Below, one piece after another: positions 53,985 to 64,000 of a DNA stretch of 64,000 nucleotides. Under the pieces are notes generated by a model, which had not been told where the DNA came from, did no database searches, and was given only the letters and a program-made list of their open reading frames with translations. The stretch comes from Panulirus ornatus (taxonomy: Eukaryota > Arthropoda > Malacostraca > Decapoda > Palinuridae). The position numbers and the translations under genes were made by a program. The stretch's first letter is position 1. Each line of letters begins with the position of its first letter. Location: positions 9,935,279-9,999,278 of the forward strand of contig NC_092249.1 in assembly GCF_036320965.1 (NCBI RefSeq), written 5' to 3'.

Positions 53985-55627
53985 ATCGCACATCGGGGTA
54001 TAAGCCCACGATGTGTGGTCGAAGCGAAGCCACTAATGTCTGTCAAGGAGTGAGTCGCGTTTCTTCGCCGTCAGACAGAAAGCCTCCTTTGTGTGCCACC
54101 TAGTTAATAGGAATAGTGTGTCCTAGAGTGAGGTGCCGACGTGTGCTTGAGACAACGCCAGAGAATCTGTCAGCGTAAGCAGCCTTTCTTTGCCACGGTA
54201 GTGTGTTTGGGAGTCAGCAGCTTATTCTTTTCTTTTTTTTCGCCAGGAAGTCGGGAAGCCAGCCTTGTGTATCAGGAGTTAGTCATGTATTGTGTCATGG
54301 TATGAACTACCGTTGTATGTTACAGTCGAAGGCACCAACGTTGTTTTAGGGAATCATCACCGTTTTTTTGTGTCTAAAGTGTGTCGGGCAGGAAGCCATC
54401 GTTACGGAGTTAGTGTATCTTGGAGTGAGCTACCGACGTGTATCAGACACGAAGCCACCGACGTCTGTCAGGGAGTGAGCAGTATTTTTAGTATGTCAGG
54501 TTGGAAGCCACCATTGTATGTCAGAGAGATAATGTTTGCCATGAAGTAAGCTACCGACACGTGTCTTAGAGACGAAGCCATCGATGACTGTTGGAGAGTG
54601 AGCAGTCTTCTTTTTGAGTTCGTCGTAGTAAAGTGTGGTGAAGTAAGCTATCTACGTGTATCAGAGACTGAGCTACCGACGAGTGTCGAGAGTGAGTAAC
54701 GCTTTCTTTGCACATTTGTAGTGTGTAAGGCAGGAAGCCGCAATGCGTGTATAATCGAATTTGTCGAAGTAGATTGTCGAGGAATGAACTAACGAAGCCA
54801 AACTAAAGCGTTTCTTTAGGACATTTGTTCCAGCTAATGCCAAACGATCATTTTTAACTTGCATGGTTCATGGGTCGTCAAAGTAAAGCTTTACATTCAG
54901 TCTTTTATTTAGGCTAACGGTAGACGGTTTTATATAGGTTTTGTGGGGCACATATGTGGGTCGTCGAATTAAAGTTTTGCACTAAGAATTTTCCTCTGGC
55001 TAACACTTGTGCGTGCTACATGGGTCATCAAAGTAAAGCTGCACGTTGGTAACTTTACTCTAGCTTCGCCACATGATTCTATTTAGATGTTGAGGGCACC
55101 ACAGGTAGTCAAAGTAAAGCCTTACTCTGAGTTTATGCTGACCAATTCCAAACTATATTTTGCAGCTCTATCGAGCTCCACAAGTCATTGAAATATGCTT
55201 CACTTTGAGAATTATATGTTTTTGGTCCATGACTGGCGATTATATTTATCTTTTAGGGAGTGATATGAGCTTAAGGTATTAGCCGGAAGGTTGTGTGTTA
55301 GGGATCGAGTTGCTGTAGTCTCCCAGGGAGAGAGCCACTGCAGGGAGTTAAGCACCGAAGTGTGGTGGTGGCTGACACCCAGCTGTCAGGGAGTGAGTCG
55401 CCGGCATGTGTCGGGCTCCATCGTCAATCTTGGAGTGCGTTGACGTCCTGTGTCAGCAGGAAACGGACCAGCACGCGCCAGGCTGTGAGGTGCTGACGTA
55501 TGTCAGCTGGTGAGACATCATTGGAGAAAACGACTTTAATACTACAGTCGTTTTTGTTTAACATGGTGCGAATACCTTACGTTCCTCAGAGAACAGGCCG
55601 TCTTAGTGCACTGTCATACATCAGGAC

Positions 55628-55630
<3 letters not shown>
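53985..55630. repeat. Degenerate tandem-repeat region, right arm
   Basis: Mirror of 48552-50202. In this orientation the short unit reads as GAAGCCACCGACGTSTGTCA followed by GGGAGTGAGC, repeated imperfectly over about 53998-54700. A longer unit of about 85 bp centred on GGGTCGTCAAAGTAAAGC occurs at about 54870, 54958, 55022, 55106 and 55185. No gene is seen. Confidence 0.7.

Positions 55631-55705
<75 letters not shown>
55631..55705. repeat. (TA)n microsatellite
   Basis: Mirror of the tract at 48458-48551, about 19 bp shorter. Confidence 0.97.
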
Positions 55706-55707
<2 letters not shown>

Positions 55708-55716
55708 GCTATATAT

Positions 55717-56275
55717 GGGCTATGGATAGAGTTGTGCGCAGGAGGGTGGATGTGCTGGAAATGACATGTTTGAGGACAATGTGTGGTGTGAGGTGGTTTG
55801 ATCGAGTAAGTAACGTAAGGGTAAGAGAGATGTGTGGAAATAAAAAGAGCGTGGTTGAGAGAGCAGAAGAGGGTGTTTTGAAATGGTTTGGACACATGGA
55901 GAGAATGAGTGAGGAAAGATTGACCAAGAGGATATATGTGTCGGAGGTGGAGGGAACGAGGAGAAGTGGGAGACCAAATTGGAGGTAGAAAGATGGAGTG
56001 AAAAAGATTTTGTGTGATCGGGGCCTGAACATGCAGGAGGGTGAAAGGAGGGCAAGGAATAGAGTGAATTGGAGCGATGTGGTATACCGGGGTTGACGTG
56101 CTGTCAGTGGATTGAATCAGGGCATGTGAAGCGTCTGGGGTAAACCATGGAAAGCTGTGTAGGTATGTATATTTGCGTGTGTGGACGTGTATGTATATAC
56201 ATGTGTATGGGGGTGGGTTGGGCCATTTCTTTCGTCTGTTTCTTTGCGCTACCTCGCAAACGCGGGAGACAGCGG

Positions 56276-56278
<3 letters not shown>
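55717..56278 (+). pseudogene. RTE-like LINE 3' fragment in the right arm
   Basis: Mirror of 47886-48444. It encodes the ORF2 C terminus from MDRVVRRRVDVLEM to RRSGRPNWR, then has a TAG at about 55986-55988 where the left-arm copy has TGG (Trp). After the ORF region comes the 3' non-coding part ending in GCTACCTCGCAAACGCGGGA, GACAGCGGCAAA and (TA)n. The nonsense change arose after the arms duplicated, or conversion repaired the other arm. Confidence 0.85.

Positions 56279-56350
<72 letters not shown>
56279..56350. repeat. (TA)n microsatellite
   Basis: About 36 TA units between the LINE 3' end and the AAAG tail of the inverted short element; mirror of 47785-47875. Confidence 0.97.
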
Positions 56351-56352
<2 letters not shown>

Positions 56353-56592
56353 TTTCTTTCTTTCTTTCTTTTAAACTATTCACCATTTCCCGTGTTAGCG
56401 AGGTAGCGTTAAGAACAGAAGACTGGGCCTTTTTTGGAATATCCTCACCTGGCCCCCTCTGTTCCTTCTTTTGAAAAAAAAAAAAAAACACGAGAGGGGA
56501 GGATTTCCAGCCCCCGCTCCCTCCCCTTTAAGTCGCCTTCTACGACACGCAGGGAATACGTGGGAAGTATTCTTAATCCCCTATCCCCAGGG

Positions 56593-56596
<4 letters not shown>
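56351..56596 (-). mobile_element. AAAG-tailed short interspersed element, copy 3
   Basis: Minus-strand copy, mirror of 47535-47784: (CTTT)n tail complement first, then GTTAGCGAGGTAGCGTTAAG, and the 5' end CTATCCCCAGGGATAA last. About 246 bp. Confidence 0.75.

Positions 56597-56668
<72 letters not shown>
56594..56668. repeat. (TA)n microsatellite
   Basis: Mirror of 47492-47534 and about 32 bp longer, one of the main length differences between the arms. Confidence 0.97.
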
Positions 56669-56669
<1 letters not shown>

Positions 56670-57286
56670 TCGTTAACAAGATGCCTTGATTAGGCCATTC
56701 AAGTGCCCCATCTGCCTCGGACACCATGCAAAAAAATGAATTGATCAGGACAGTTGGCATGCATGTCTTGGAAAATCCCGTCGACAATGGTTGTTTTAGG
56801 AAATTACTACATTAAAAGTAGGACGAGCATATTGCTCGTTTTAGTCTGGTCTGTTAACACTCTTCTGTTGATTCTGTACTACAAATACCTTAGTACTACT
56901 TAGTACTACAAGAACATATGGAGTCATTTAAAACCATTGGTACAATTCCATTTTCTGTGGTGAGTGTGGTAAATGGTGATATAGGTTGGTAGTCCTGGCT
57001 ACGGCCGTCCTCGGAGATGCTCTGTCTATAATCGTGATAAATATGTATTTCCATCGACCAAGGACAAAATGTATTCTTCAGATCACATTTTGTCTCAGTC
57101 GTGGTTTACCATAGAAAGACAAACAAGTAAAACATTTAGAAATCGACTGACGTCAGAAGTGTCGGAATAATTTATAAATGTGGACAATGTCTGAATTCGA
57201 ATTGTTACATTGGTTGTGACTTGGACAGACTCACATTCGAAATATATACTTTATAACAAAAGTAATTTTCCTGGTAGATTCGTAGT

Positions 57287-57878
57287 AACATACGCGTGTA
57301 GCACAAGTACATGGAATATTAGTAAGTATATAGTTAAAAAACAAATGTTACAAAACGATAAAAGGCCATGCAATTCATTTCACTGGATTGACACAACACC
57401 TTGGGATGAAGTCCCGCTTCTGCTTCACGATGGTCGACGAGCGCGTTCATTCAGGAACCGAAGTTTACTTTGTTTCTGGTTCATATGGTCATTTTCTTAT
57501 TTCCTAGGTTGTTGTGGTGAGTCACAGTATCGCGTTAGGGGTTCCGGGAAGTGTATTAGTGGAGGCTTCAGGAGACTGGAAAAGAGGTAAGGTATTGGTC
57601 ACTGAAATACTTTGAGTAAAACTCAATTTGCTGACACAAGTCTTGTGGTGGTGGAAAAGTTGGGATATGTGACCACAGGTGACAGGTCGCCGGCTCGGTA
57701 GTAGCCAGCTGGCTTCGTGCACCCGGCTCGGAGTTGATTGATGTTTGCATAAGCAAAGGTCTTATTTCTTATTTCTAGCCAGGTATGAGTAACATTTGGA
57801 GATTAATGGTTGTAACCATTATAGAGTGAGTGGTGAAGTATAGTTGGGTGTACTTAATGTAATTACTACAGCTAGAAA
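57287..57878. other. Unassigned sequence right of the palindrome
   Basis: About 590 bp of unique DNA directly outside the right arm. No gene or repeat recognised. Confidence 0.5.
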
Positions 57879-58012
57879 ATGTAAAGAATATATGAACTCG
57901 GTAGATAAAGACTTCGAAGTATATTACTATTTACACGGGAGACAGCTTACGATTGTTCATCCGAGAACGTGTAACCCGACATACACGATATTACAATTAA
58001 CACGGTTTCGCA
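57879..58012 (+). repeat. 134-bp dispersed element, copy 1
   Basis: From ATGTAAAGAATATATGAACT to CACGGTTTCGCA; the reverse complement, about 95 percent identical by eye, is at 58353-58484. GCTAG occurs just outside each end (57871-57875 and about 58018-58022), a possible target-site duplication. Its open frame is shared by both copies, but the in-frame differences I can see (TAT/CAT, AAA/AGA, TTA/TCA, CAC/CTC) all change the residue, so there is no sign of protein constraint. Confidence 0.75.
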
Positions 58013-58229
58013 AAATTGCTAGTTTAGCTCATACGAATAACGTTTTTTTCTCTAGATTTGCAATATACAAACTAACAGACCACCAGTCCTTTTCAAGCTT
58101 CATGTTGCCAGTGAAAGAAATTAGAAACTGTGGTAAGAGTTCGCCCCACAGCCCAACCTCCCTTATACTTGGCCATTTAATGCGTTCTCAAACCAGCAGA
58201 CTACAATTATAATGGTACATTTCCATTAA

Positions 58230-58690
58230 AGTCATCTGCTTCTGTGGAGGTTGGGTAAGATTTCTATAGGCTGCGGTCGGCTGGAAGGGGGAGCTACTGC
58301 ATTGGGTTGCGTTGAGGTAGGCTACAATAGGCGGGTGAGTGGTGGCTACAGGTGCGAAACCGTGTTAATTGTAATATCGTGTGTCGGGTTACACGTTCTC
58401 GGATGAACAATCGTAAGCTGTCTCCCGAGTGAATAGTAATATACTTCGAAGTCTCTATCTACCGAGTTCATATGTTCTTTACATGGTGAGGTAGGGTAGC
58501 TTTGGGTAGTCGCGAAGCGGTGGCTACTACACCGGGTCACGGTGAGTTGGCCCAGAATTGGCCGATGAGTGGTGGCTACTGTACTGAGGTTAGGTGAGGT
58601 GCGTGAGGGTCGGCTGGACAGGGAGTGGCAGCTCGTCCACTGGATCGCGGTGAGGTAGGCTAGGGTCAATCGGAGAGACGAGAGGTTGGT
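58230..58690. repeat. G-rich degenerate minisatellite, unit about 53 bp
   Basis: About five imperfect units carrying GAGTGGTGGCTACT, a CACTGGGTCGCGGTGAGGT-like part and GTAGGCTA, for example near 58265, 58325, 58510, 58563 and 58610. The second unit is interrupted by the element at 58353-58484. Confidence 0.65.
58353..58484 (-). repeat. 134-bp dispersed element, copy 2 (inserted in a minisatellite)
   Basis: Inverted relative to the copy at 57879-58012. It begins directly after GTGGCTACAGG and ends before GGTGAGGTAGGG, so it splits a repeat unit. GGTG lies at both flanks, a possible 4-bp target duplication. No terminal inverted repeats or transposase are visible, so the element type is unknown. 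Confidence 0.75.
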
Positions 58691-60314
58691 TCTCAAAAGT
58701 CGCATGATCACTCTCCTTGATAATGTGTTCTCCGTATGACACATCGCATATGTCCTATCCTCACACACCATATAGTGGAATAGAAGATGGGAGGAAAGCG
58801 GTAACCTTGATGACTTAATGTAAGTTATAAGTGCGTATGAAAAGGAGTGGGACATGGCAGCAATGATGAAGGATGCATAGAGAATGAGATGCCTGCATCA
58901 GAGTTTATCAGCAGCCAAATGCAATGTCTGTCTTTGCGAGTAACTATATATGGGTATGGCTAAGTTCTGATAATGAAGCAGGCAATATATCAGGAAATAT
59001 TAAAATCATTGTAACCACATTTTCATATTAAAGATATTATGTAGAGTATGTAAAAGCTATGAAAATAGGCTCATAGCTAACTAAACTTGATAATTGAAAT
59101 TAATATTCTCAATTTAGGCAACCGAGAGTGTCCATTTCTTGGTCGTGTTTTATTGTTGGCTGAGAGAACATAAGCAACAGAGGCAACCCCCTCCATCGAA
59201 CGTCATGGGCATAAGACGTCTCCCCGTTGAGCGCCAGGCTAATTTTGCACGACAAAGGAACACACCACAGAACTCCCGCGAGGAATGAACGCCCTGAGGG
59301 AACTCCACACATTCCGAGCGAAACTTATATTTTGGTCTAAAGCAGCGTTCACGGAGGTGATGTGTGTATCCAACTCTCATGGCAAGGTTCACTGCTGGAG
59401 AAGGAACTGTACCCGATATGAAAATAATGATCTGTTGCTGTTCAAATACTAAGAACAGTATAGTTATGGTAATAAGAAATTCATGCGGATACCCAAATGT
59501 CAATGATGTACTGTTAATACACCACAAATGATAAGAATCCTGCTGAATCACTGCAATAAACGTTAAAATCATAGTTTCGTACAGGCACAAAAGACCGAGC
59601 CAACATGAAAGTGGAGGCCCGTTCATGTCACTTTACCTGCTGCATCTAAAAGAAAGTGACATAACATGGCCTGGGTGACGTTTTCAACACTGGAGGTCGC
59701 TTTACTACAACGACTGTTGCAGTAACTGCCGGAGGAACGTCTTTACCTCTCCCTACCGGGCCTGTCATTTCTATTAACGACAGGTGCCTCGTCCACACTG
59801 CTCGTGTTGTTCAACTCTGGTCCTAAGGAACAAGACACCCTACAGTTCCTGGACTAGGCCAGCAACAGAGTGGACCTGATTGTCACTCAACATATTTGGG
59901 CAGAAATGGTGTACACCTAACCACCAGGAGACGAGAAGACTAGCTATCAACTACTGAACCACGTCCACGCCCTTCGGGAACTCTGCAGGCTGGACGGGGT
60001 ATTAAATTGTACTTAAAAGTTGGGTTTTATTTGTCTTTATAAACTGATAGACTTATTTTGCTTTATAAGCAATAATGTCAATAATATACAAATGACAATG
60101 TATACTTATACGATATGTAGAGGAAAACATATGTATGTTTATGATTCATTCACGCTGCTGTGGAGTGTTGTTCATGCCCAATTGCGAGTTCAGTGGCAGC
60201 CACCAGCATTTTTGTTTGTCGTCCCAGCTGTATGGAATAATTAACGAGTGATAACGATTACAATAAAATATTTGAACGATTGACTGTTATATTGTTTTTA
60301 TACTGTATTAAACG
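58691..60314. other. Unassigned sequence, no gene supported
   Basis: A 158-codon open frame on the minus strand (59150-59626) and a 67-codon one overlapping it have no recognisable domain, and the hydrophobic stretches in the longer one are irregular. I treat them as chance frames. Confidence 0.45.
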
Positions 60315-60336
60315 CCTAACCTAACCTAATCTAACC
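60315..60336. repeat. Short CCTAA (telomere-like) run
   Basis: Four pentamers of CCTAA type (CCTAACCTAACCTAATCTAA, one with a mismatch). The arthropod telomere repeat is TTAGG, but a run this short is common by chance. Confidence 0.4.
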
Positions 60337-62986
60337 ATCGTAGAAGTTGATGGTATAGAGATAAGAAAGATCTACTTTCACCCACAGAAGATTATGACAC
60401 TATTTATAGTTGTATACATATACCACAAATATTCATAGAAAAACATTGTTCTATTCCACAAGCCTTTAACACAAAATCACGTGTATATATAAAGGAGAAA
60501 GTATGGGTAACTTTGGTAGACTTTGTGTACCAAAAAAGCAAAAATATCATATGAAGGAACTGAAAGCAAACGTTTCGGTACGTTATTGAAACAGTGGTTA
60601 TAAGAGGGATACTTTGTGCCAATATCTATGAAATGTTGCCAAAAAGAGACAAATATAAAGATTGATCTATATGTTACGAACAGTACGATGCAAATATATT
60701 CTCATTAAAATGAACACATTACATAGCATCGAAGAGAAATACAGAATCTTGAAAATTATACAGAGATACAGAAGAAAGTTTTACAGGAAATGTACAAATA
60801 AGACTGAATACCTTACTACATCGCTTATTACATATACAGTATGTATTTCTCGCACAAGAAAATTTCCATACGTTTTTAACAAATCAAAATCGTATGTTAT
60901 GTTTACAAGCAATGACATGTTGGTCTTATTTGAATTGTTTTAATGTCAATTTTGGCACCGTTTCAGATATAAATTAACAGGTGTTGTATTTGGAAATCAT
61001 ATCAACTGCCATACAGACAGTATAAGATTAATCTATGTTTACTTCAATTTGTGCTTTATGAAATTACATTTGTTCTCCTGTTTCATCGTTGACTGTGTGT
61101 TTGTATGTATAGTCCTATGCTTCTGTAAATATAATGTTTATAAAATATCAACTGACTCTGCATATTACTGTCTGTTTTCATTTTCAACGAGCTTGACTGA
61201 ATATATTACCATGTAGGTAGACATACTATTATATATCAGGTTATATTTTAAAAGAATTATCTTGATAAGTAAGACTTGATATAATTTTACATCCATATAC
61301 AAGTCACCATAGAATTCTTCAAAGACTATGAATTGTTTGAGTGTGTCTCTATATTTTAAGCAGATTTATGACTGCTTGTGTTTGCATGTAAACGTCAAAA
61401 CGCATGCACATCAGACAGTTATGCTTTGATATCGTATTTTGTATTACTGCATGCATGTGTGTATGTATGTATATACAGTCTACCATTAGGTGAAAACCAA
61501 GTATGTTCTGATATATACTGATCAATATAGTATTGCACAAAATTGAGTATCACACGATCATTTGTTTCCTTTTATCACAATATTTAAAAATGAATTGAAA
61601 TGTAAGAGTATTAGGGAAATCTAAATTACGATGAATAACCAGCACAAACGGAAGATAGGCTCAGGACTAATACACATAATTGCCAATTCATATTAGCACC
61701 GGTAACAAGAGGATAAAAAAGCTATATGGTACTTGAATCATAAAAGAAGAAATGTCATTTAACAAAATATGTTTATATTAAGTTTTTCCATTGCTAAAGC
61801 AAGATATAACATTATGCCACACAAAGTAGAACAGAAATTATGGCAGATTTGAATAGCTTACATTTACCTTTAATTTTCCCATTTTCTCTGGTAGTTAAGG
61901 TTGCTGTTTCTCGTTTTCTAATAGTTTTTAATCACCCTTCCAGATGGCGTTACTGCAAGCATCACAGAAATTAACATGTCAAAGTCTTTAAATTGCGCTT
62001 CTTTGTATGTGTTTCTCGCTGAGCCTGCTCGCCATTTGTAGTCTTATATGTCTCGTCGCCCAGGGCGGATATGTTCTTGCGCTCTGTATCTCAAGTCTGT
62101 GTTGCCTGATGTCGTAGTGTCTACTATTTTTTTTGGTAAGTCAGACTTTATTACCATGGCAATGTTTCTGTTCATTTTTCCTTAACAAGTGGGGCTTCCT
62201 TGAGCTTTTGTTCAGCGCATCAATACGTAGGAAGGATTATACTGTTCCTAGTTAGGTACCATTTTGGTTTCGTTTAGATTGCCATGATCAATTCTCTTCT
62301 TTCAGCCTTTCTATCTTCAGTTAACTTTCACTGCTTTCTTCGGATTATTCACATAGATATGGTGTCTTATGTTTATTAGTGTTGAATATGTGAAGTGCTG
62401 TTTCTGGTAGCCTTGCACGTTCGTTGTTTTTTAACTGTAGAGCAGTGTTTATAAAGGTGTTTTTCACTCGGTGAAGTGTTTACAAAGGACGTGTTTTTAA
62501 ACTTAGTGCAATACTTTGTTATTTGTCCGTATGTTCAGGGCTGCGATAAATAAACATACAGAGTGACGCCAGTCAGGCAAGCCACCACTGCTCCCTAGTG
62601 GCGGAAGCCATAACTACTTGCGCTGTGGCATTGTGCAGGGCAATGTACCGTCGTAACTGTTTCGACCAATCTCGTACCAACTACTGACCCAGTCGCACGC
62701 CAGCTACCGACGTGTACGGAGCTGCTGTCGTCTTTCAGAGCTAGGCTGTAGCTATTCCCCCCCTGCGTTGTCGCTACCCTAACTTTGTTTTGAAGGTAAT
62801 TTTTCTAAAGCTATAGTTCATCAATATCTTTATAAGGTTGTTTTGTGCAAAATTGATATTTAATTGACGGGTGTCCGCAAAACGTCGCCTGGCCTTGTGC
62901 AACTGGCTCAGCCTCGAAAATTTTTCTGCATAGAACAATTGTCTGTTTTTTTTTCTTGGGGGGGCTAGTGTTTTTTTCCACTGTCT
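60337..62986. other. AT-rich unassigned sequence
   Basis: About 2.6 kb, strongly AT-rich to about 61900 and more balanced afterwards. Open frames are short and without recognised domains. The part from about 62550 may be the 5' untranslated region of the LINE that follows, but I cannot place its 5' end. Confidence 0.45.
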
Positions 62987-63004
62987 GGGGTGGTTTGCCA
63001 CCCC
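62987..63004. other. Perfect 7-bp hairpin upstream of LINE ORF1
   Basis: GGGGTGG-TTTG-CCACCCC, 25 bases before the ATG of the ORF1. It may belong to the LINE 5' untranslated region. Confidence 0.7.
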
Positions 63005-63028
63005 AAGCTTTGGGGTTAGGCCCCTAGG

Positions 63029-64000
63029 ATGGACCCAGGTAAACCATCCACTACCCCCCTAGGGGGTAGTGGTGACGGACCTTCGATCAAAAATAAAAAT
63101 GCTGATTATGTTTTGGCTCATGCGACCGGAACAACGACCCTCGCCTCCCTCAATCCCTTCCTAATCAGGAAGGTCATTGATGGATGATCTGGGCCTGTTG
63201 AAACGGTAAGGAAACTGGCTAGTGGTGATTTATTGGTAAAAGTGAAATCAACGAATCAGGTGGCGGAACTACTTAAGTTGACCAAATTCCATCTTCATGA
63301 TGTTCTGGTCTCTATACATGTTTCCATGAATACATGCAGGGAAACTATCTACTGCACTGATGTCATGGATATGTCAGAGGACGACATTGTGAAGGAACTG
63401 GCAAACGAGGACGTTATCGCTGCCAGATTCATAACTAGATTCATCAATGGAGAACGACGTAGAACTCTCCTAATAACCCTAACTTTCAGAAAATCTCGTT
63501 TACCTGAAAATATCTCTATTGGTTACATGCGTTGTCAAGTTCGCTCATATATTCCAAATCCCCTACGTTGCTATAAATGCCAAAAATTTGGTCACCCTTC
63601 AAAGTCTTGCACTCTTTCTGCAAGGTGCGGGAACTGTGCTGAGGAGGGTCATACTACGGAAGATTATACGAGTAACAGGATGTTGTGTGTCAGCTGTAAT
63701 GGCAACCACCCAAGCTCGGACCGGGCCTGTCCCCGGCTCCAGTTTGAGAAAGAAGTGTGCACAGCTAAGACTCAGAACAACATTTCATATGGCGAGGCTA
63801 GGAGGAAGGTTAAGGAGTCTCATGAAACTCCTAAACCTAATGAATCCTATACATCGGCTCTCAAATTAAGCCGGTTATGCGTACGATCTCTACGCAATAT
63901 CCTTGTGACACGCCGACCGCCACTGCCAAGAACCCAGCTCCACCTTATCCTATACCAATTTCTCCATCTATAGGCCACAAAAAATCCCATGCCAACACCA
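63029..64000 (+). pseudogene. Jockey-type LINE ORF1 (zinc-knuckle), decayed, runs off window
   Basis: An ATG at 63029 opens a frame that hits TGA at 63185-63187 and continues in the same frame to 63973. Counting from the codon at 63233, it has an RNA-binding-like region, the segment VRSYIPNPLRCYKCQKFGH, and three knuckles. Knuckle 1 (C113, C116, H121, C126) is complete. Knuckle 2 (C132, C135, H140) has Tyr145 in place of the final Cys. Knuckle 3 (C152, C155, H159, C166) has CX2CX3HX6C spacing. This layout is typical of ORF1 nucleic-acid-binding proteins of jockey, CR1 and related LINEs, which coat the element RNA. After about 63860 the proline-rich coding sense appears to move to another frame, suggesting a frameshift. 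The ORF2 that should follow lies outside the window. Confidence 0.8.
63049..63071. other. 10-bp inverted repeat at the start of LINE ORF1
   Basis: CACTACCCCC and GGGGGTAGTG around CTA, a perfect GC-rich hairpin 20 bases inside ORF1 (codons 7-15). It could slow ribosomes or reverse transcriptase on the element RNA, but that is inference. Confidence 0.75.

Larger units (their letters stand above)
53977..57286. repeat. Right arm of the 10.4 kb palindrome
   Basis: Reverse complement of 46873-50210, with mirrored contents: degenerate repeats, (TA)n, LINE 3' fragment, (TA)n, AAAG-tailed element, (TA)n, unique DNA. The outer end stops at CGTAGT (57281-57286), followed by sequence absent from the left side, where satellite begins. 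Arm differences include the 56876-56908 patch, a one-base indel in the CCATCGACCAAGG/CCATCACCAAGG stretch, and a nonsense change in the LINE fragment. Confidence 0.93.

Noticed and set aside
57844..58855. Matching peptides (NSVD-DFEVYYY--GRQLTIVHPRTCNPT) in frames on both strands as evidence of a gene pair
   Set aside because: They are simply the two inverted copies of one 134-bp sequence; the in-frame differences seen all change residues and the frame breaks at a 2-bp indel.
59150..59626. 158-codon minus-strand open frame as a possible membrane protein
   Set aside because: Hydrophobic patches are irregular, there is no recognisable family, no splice or promoter support, and a Cys/Gly-rich tail suggests chance.
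60315..60336. Interstitial telomere or subtelomere signal
   Set aside because: Only four CCTAA-like pentamers, one imperfect, in otherwise ordinary AT-rich DNA; far too short to claim.

Overview
The window is eukaryotic, repeat-dominated DNA, most likely from an arthropod and probably a decapod crustacean. Reasons: very long (TA)n tracts, RTE-like and jockey-like non-LTR retrotransposon remains, an AAAG-tailed short element family I associate from memory with decapod genomic clones, and one tiny CCTAA (TTAGG-type) run. The species call is inference. I recognise no intact host protein-coding gene, no tRNA or rRNA gene and no CRISPR array.

Layout. 1-192: 3' end of an RTE-like LINE with an AATAATA-type tail. 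193-2170: unassigned sequence. 2186-2476: degraded N-terminal domain of a Tc1-like transposase (minus strand) touching the edge of the satellite. 2474-46872: one uninterrupted 44.4 kb satellite array of 82-bp monomers, roughly 540 of them, largely alternating between two types to give a 164-bp dimer. Each well-preserved monomer carries the dyad CCTTTGGC-GCC-GCCAAAGG. The array contains segmental duplications (about 2.84 kb and 462 bp offsets), a subfamily change near 35.9 kb, and a clear higher-order repeat of about 1,311 bp (16 monomers) from about 37.9 to 45.9 kb. Inside that lies an indel-rich stretch (43.64-44.56 kb) that looks like low-quality or mis-joined assembly.

46873-57286 is a 10.4 kb palindrome: arms of about 3.3 kb (46873-50210 and 53977-57286) in inverted orientation around a 3.77 kb spacer. 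Its left outer edge coincides exactly with the satellite boundary. The arms carry (TA)n tracts, a short AAAG-tailed element, a LINE 3' fragment and degenerate short repeats, all mirrored. The spacer holds another short element, a 366-bp (TA)n tract, an inverted copy of the inner end of the left arm, a LINE reverse-transcriptase fragment, a head-to-head LINE fragment and a 57-59 bp minisatellite.

57287-62986 is mostly unassigned, with a 132-134 bp sequence present twice in opposite orientation, one copy splitting a G-rich minisatellite. 62987-64000 is the start of a second LINE: a decayed jockey-type ORF1 with CCHC zinc knuckles that runs off the window. The parts do not form a pathway. The window reads as a satellite block, possibly pericentromeric or other heterochromatin, next to a nest of transposon debris reshaped by inverted duplication.
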